NCBI GenBank assembly: GCA_902806595.1
Contig: CADCXC010000005.1
Coordinates: 3,038,001 to 3,102,000 of the forward strand
Direction of reading: 5' to 3'
Length of the DNA: 64,000 nucleotides
Origin: Pyrenopolyporus hunteri
Taxonomy: Eukaryota; Ascomycota; Sordariomycetes; Xylariales; Hypoxylaceae
Shown here: one piece after another, positions 61,601-64,000 of the stretch
Numbering within the stretch: position 1 is the first letter of the stretch
Layout: each line of letters begins with the position of its first letter
Position numbers and translations under genes: made by a program
The notes under the pieces: model-generated
What the model was told of the DNA's origin: nothing
Databases searched by the model: none
The model's input: the letters and a program-made list of their open reading frames with translations, nothing else

Positions 61601-62825
61601 CATCTTTCATTCCCGCCAACTCGGCTTCCGTACTACCCGCAAATGGAATGCCTTCCCGAACCGGACCAACACTAGCCGCTACTTGAGGGACGTCTCGATT
61701 TGTTGAATTTGGGGGTGTTGCGCCATCAATTCGAGGGGTGATCTCTGGCTGCGAGGCCGAAGGAACAATACGAGGCTTCTCTTCAGGCTTCGTAGCTGGA
61801 GCTACGTCAATGTCCATCGGTTCACCATCGCGAAAATCTCGTCGTAGCGTATCTGTATGCTCTGATACAAGCTGCTGCGGCTGTCGTTGCGGCTGCTGAT
61901 GTTGTTGCTGCTGTTCCTGATGCTTTTGTTGCTCATTCGCGAGGGTCGGAACTAACTGTGGTTGCAGAGGAGTGGGCAGGGGCATCGGCGGCCCAGTTTG
62001 AATGCTGGGGACCTCATCAAGTTGACTATTCTTCGCTGGATTCTCCGTATGTCCACCAGGAGAGAATCTAGGTTTGGACGGGTCCTTCGCCGATGTAGGA
62101 GGATCCGGTCTCGTAGATCGCTCGACAGGCGGTATGGACCATGTTGGTTGATGTTGTTTTAGTCTAGGACTCGAACTTGGCAACGTGGAAGGAGGAGGGA
62201 TGGGTTGGCCGTCGCCGGTTCCCGGTCGCGATGCTGTCGAAGGCGATGGTATAGCGGGTCGCACAATTCCACTAACGTCCTTCTTCTTATTCAAGTGTGC
62301 GTTTTCAGCTGGAATGTAGCTTTCACCCGGCCGAGGCAATTGAGGGTATTCGGGCCTAACTCGCGGTCGCGTGGGAATATTCAGCTCGTTCAGCTTCCTC
62401 CCTCTGATTACAATATTAGCAGTTGAACGGCACTACTTCACTATATACAGAGCTCTTCTCCCAAAACGTCTGGAGAACCCCCGCCTGGTTTCCGCCAAAC
62501 GCGGTCGGGCGTGCACAAGAATAGGAAGGTAGGAAGGTTGGACATACTTTAATATGTCACAGCCTTCAAGAAAATGCGACTCGGCGGCGTTGGCCGGCGG
62601 CGCGTCGGGGTCGGCGAAGCTGCGCTGAGGGAGGCCATCCGGAGTGGTCGCGACCGCATATAGAACGCAGAGCTTTCTCTTCCTCGACCGCGCGATAGCA
62701 CTATAATTTTGATATCATGAGTATCGGATCAATTAGCTCTATCTCGTTCAGTTCACCACTAACCTGCATTCTGCCCGCTTTGATTGCAGAAGCTTGGTGC
62801 GGTCGGCGGGCACGACCTCAGTCAT
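57894..62825 (-). CDS. EAF1: NuA4 histone acetyltransferase scaffold subunit Eaf1/Vid21
   Basis: Chromatin-modification protein that assembles the NuA4 acetyltransferase complex. Minus-strand exons 62825-62764, 62700-62548, 62403-59139 and 59078-57894; 1554 aa. The start MTEVVPADRTKLLQSKR is the family's N terminus; the joins give ECSAIARSRKRKL, CDILKGRKLNELNIPTRPR and HEAQRRAAALQRAHQ. Order: N-terminal basic helix (1-30), long disordered Pro/Ser/Gln region (about 100-580), HSA domain near 690-735 (CHWDVLLKEMKWMRTDFREE), SANT/Myb domain near 956-1010 (QWIQSEDDELKSLVREYSYNW), then a Gln/Ala-rich C-terminal third with a long polyQ tract (about 1290-1360). HSA binds actin-related proteins and SANT contacts chromatin in the family. 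Introns are 63, 144 and 59 bp. The polyQ tract is likely length-variable. Confidence 0.95.
58498..58690 (-). repeat. CAG/CAA polyglutamine-coding repeat in EAF1
   Basis: About 190 bp of CAG, CAA, CAC, CCA and CCT codons on the minus strand encode runs of Gln broken by His and Pro. The longest pure stretch is about seven CAG units near 58635-58660; most of the tract is interrupted by CAA. The complementary strand reads as poly-Leu or poly-Val and is not a gene. Confidence 0.9.
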
Positions 62826-63957
62826 AGCATCGACGACGGCGACATCCGTTTTGCATGAAAACGGATGGTTCTCCAGTCTTAATGGGGTGGCTGGAGATGA
62901 ATGTGATGGTCCCGAGTGATGGAAAAGATGGCGTTGTGTTGTATTAATTGAATTTTGCCTTCGCAGTCGTGGACGGGAAGTCTCGTGGATTAATTTTTTC
63001 CTCTTCTCCTTCCGCGGATGATGCCTACATACAGCAGGTAGGTGCATGGTACGTACCTAGGTACAGAGCTGTTCAGTGCACAAGGGGGGAATCTGATAGG
63101 CAATGATAGGCCCTAATGGGCCCTGGTAGGTCTTGATAGGTCCCCCGATAAGTTCCTTCCAGACCCGGTGCGCGGTGGTAGCCCGTTCTCTGGCGCGCTA
63201 TTGCCACTACCTACCTTTAGGAACTACTTCCTAAATCCTCTGAGTATTGTACCTAACCTACCCACCTAGGTACCTATATACGCTACACGTAGGTATCGAC
63301 GTATTGTACCTTCGGTAGGTACTTCCATCCAAAGCTTTACCCACCTGCCCCTCTTCTCTTGTCGGTACATAATTCACTTATGAAAGAGGTACCTGGTGTT
63401 AGGGGGCGTACGTCCGTGTAACTCTAAGGTAAGAACCTCTTGGACGCGTCTTCGCCTCTACGAATTCGCTTACGGTACTCTGATTTTCAGTTTGCTACTC
63501 GCTTCCTATAAGCCTCAACCCTAGGTACCTACGTATCAAATCCGAAGCGGAGCAACGGGTTCTTATTGAGGGTAAGTACCAGCCCAGATGTAGGCCAAAA
63601 GCTCAAATATAGGTACCTACTATGTACCTAGGTAGGTAGGTGATTACTGAGATGTAGGGAAGGCAAGCCACATTGTATTAGATAATCGAACGGGCACAAA
63701 AGTTTGTTAGAAGGTTGCGCCACCCGAAGGTGACATGTACATGTGTAGGTAGGTAGGTAGGTACCTAGGCAGCATTAGGTAACCGCGAGGTAGGTTCCGC
63801 CCAGGAACATCAAATTCGTGGTTGCCAGCGGTTCATACGTTGAATACCTCCCAAAGATAACCCGCCTTCTTTTGCGCATTAACATTATCGAAACAACTGC
63901 ATTTTCCAGCTTCGACTTTACTAAGATACCTCGTCGCCAAAAGGGAGAAAGGAAAGA
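62826..63957. other. Divergent intergenic region, EAF1 and the right-edge gene
   Basis: 1.1 kb between the EAF1 start codon (-) and the ATG at 63958 (+). The EAF1 frame is open upstream to a Met at 63047, but conservation starts at 62825. TACC/CCTAGG clusters lie at 63262-63275, 63610-63640 and 63745-63770. Direct TAGGCCC/TAGGTC-type units recur at 63095-63145. Confidence 0.5.
63745..63770. repeat. GGTA run with CCTAGG palindrome
   Basis: A run of four GGTA units followed by ACCTAGG. Part of the dispersed motif family. Confidence 0.85.
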
Positions 63958-64000
63958 ATGTCAGAGCCGGCTCCACGGATAGCGATCAGATTCGGTACTC
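63958..64000 (+). CDS. Probable gene start, truncated by the window edge
   Basis: An ATG in the context AAAGAATGTC opens a frame reading MSEPAPRIAIRFGT up to the last base. The motif R-I-A-I-R-F-G is reminiscent of N termini of fungal G-patch or Spp2-like splicing proteins, but 14 residues are too few for a family call. A pyrimidine/purine-rich leader directly upstream and the divergent position relative to EAF1 favour a real gene. Confidence 0.4.
   Translation, partial: MSEPAPRIAIRFGT

Noticed and set aside
62826..63047. Upstream Met for EAF1 giving 74 more residues
   Set aside because: The His/Arg-rich extension is unlike the family, whose N terminus starts at the Met at 62825.

Overview
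This window is nuclear DNA of a filamentous ascomycete (Pezizomycotina, most likely Sordariomycetes). The evidence is short GT-AG introns of about 54-270 bp with CTAAC/CTGAC-type branch sites, orthologues of typical fungal genes (LOS1, RCM1, haspin, MAK11, EAF1/VID21, Insig, a DUF1996 secreted protein, a Ser/Pro-rich GPI-type wall protein), and two transposon-like copies carrying a strong C-to-T / G-to-A mutation pattern like repeat-induced point mutation (RIP). I rebuilt 15 complete gene models, most of them spliced, plus the first codons of one gene cut by the right edge. Exon joins were placed by hand from reading frame and splice signals; no transcript data were used.

Layout. 1-9.1 kb has no supported gene. 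It holds microsatellites, many TACC/CCTAGG motifs and a direct pair of 684-bp terminal-inverted-repeat elements (3968-4651 and 5197-5880). 9.1-10.9 kb: M18 aspartyl aminopeptidase (+). 11.9-13.2 kb: uncharacterised basic-repeat protein (+). 13.8-17.0 kb: exportin-T LOS1 (-). 17-22 kb: gene desert. 22.0-22.7 kb: GPI-type wall protein (+). 24.2-25.7 kb: PDI-like ER protein (+), convergent with a DHA1-type MFS transporter (-, 26.0-28.2 kb). 31.4-33.3 kb: 25S rRNA m5C methyltransferase RCM1 (+). 34.6-36.3 kb: secreted DUF1996 protein (-). 39.3-41.0 kb haspin kinase (-) is divergent from 41.5-43.2 kb CCDC47-type ER membrane protein (+). 43.6-44.5 kb: ECM15/MTH1187-type protein (-). 45.5-47.3 kb: double-RING LON-domain protein (-). 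51.2-52.6 kb: Insig protein (-). 55.3-56.8 kb: MAK11 WD40 protein (-). 57.9-62.8 kb: EAF1/VID21 NuA4 subunit (-). 63.96 kb to the edge: start of another gene (+).

The genes are mostly housekeeping and do not form an obvious functional cluster. Loose themes are ribosome biogenesis (RCM1, MAK11), ER membrane and folding (PDI-like, CCDC47-like, Insig) and chromatin/mitosis (EAF1, haspin). No secondary-metabolite cluster, CRISPR array or convincing tRNA gene was found.

The most unusual items are: (1) the PDI-like gene, whose frame can only be kept through two 8-nt microexons, which has lost the CxxC redox site and which ends in RDEL; (2) the two RIP-altered 684-bp TIR elements, in which almost every surviving internal C is in a CpG; and (3) the dispersed TACC/CCTAGG motif family that fills the intergenic space and is largely absent from the exons.
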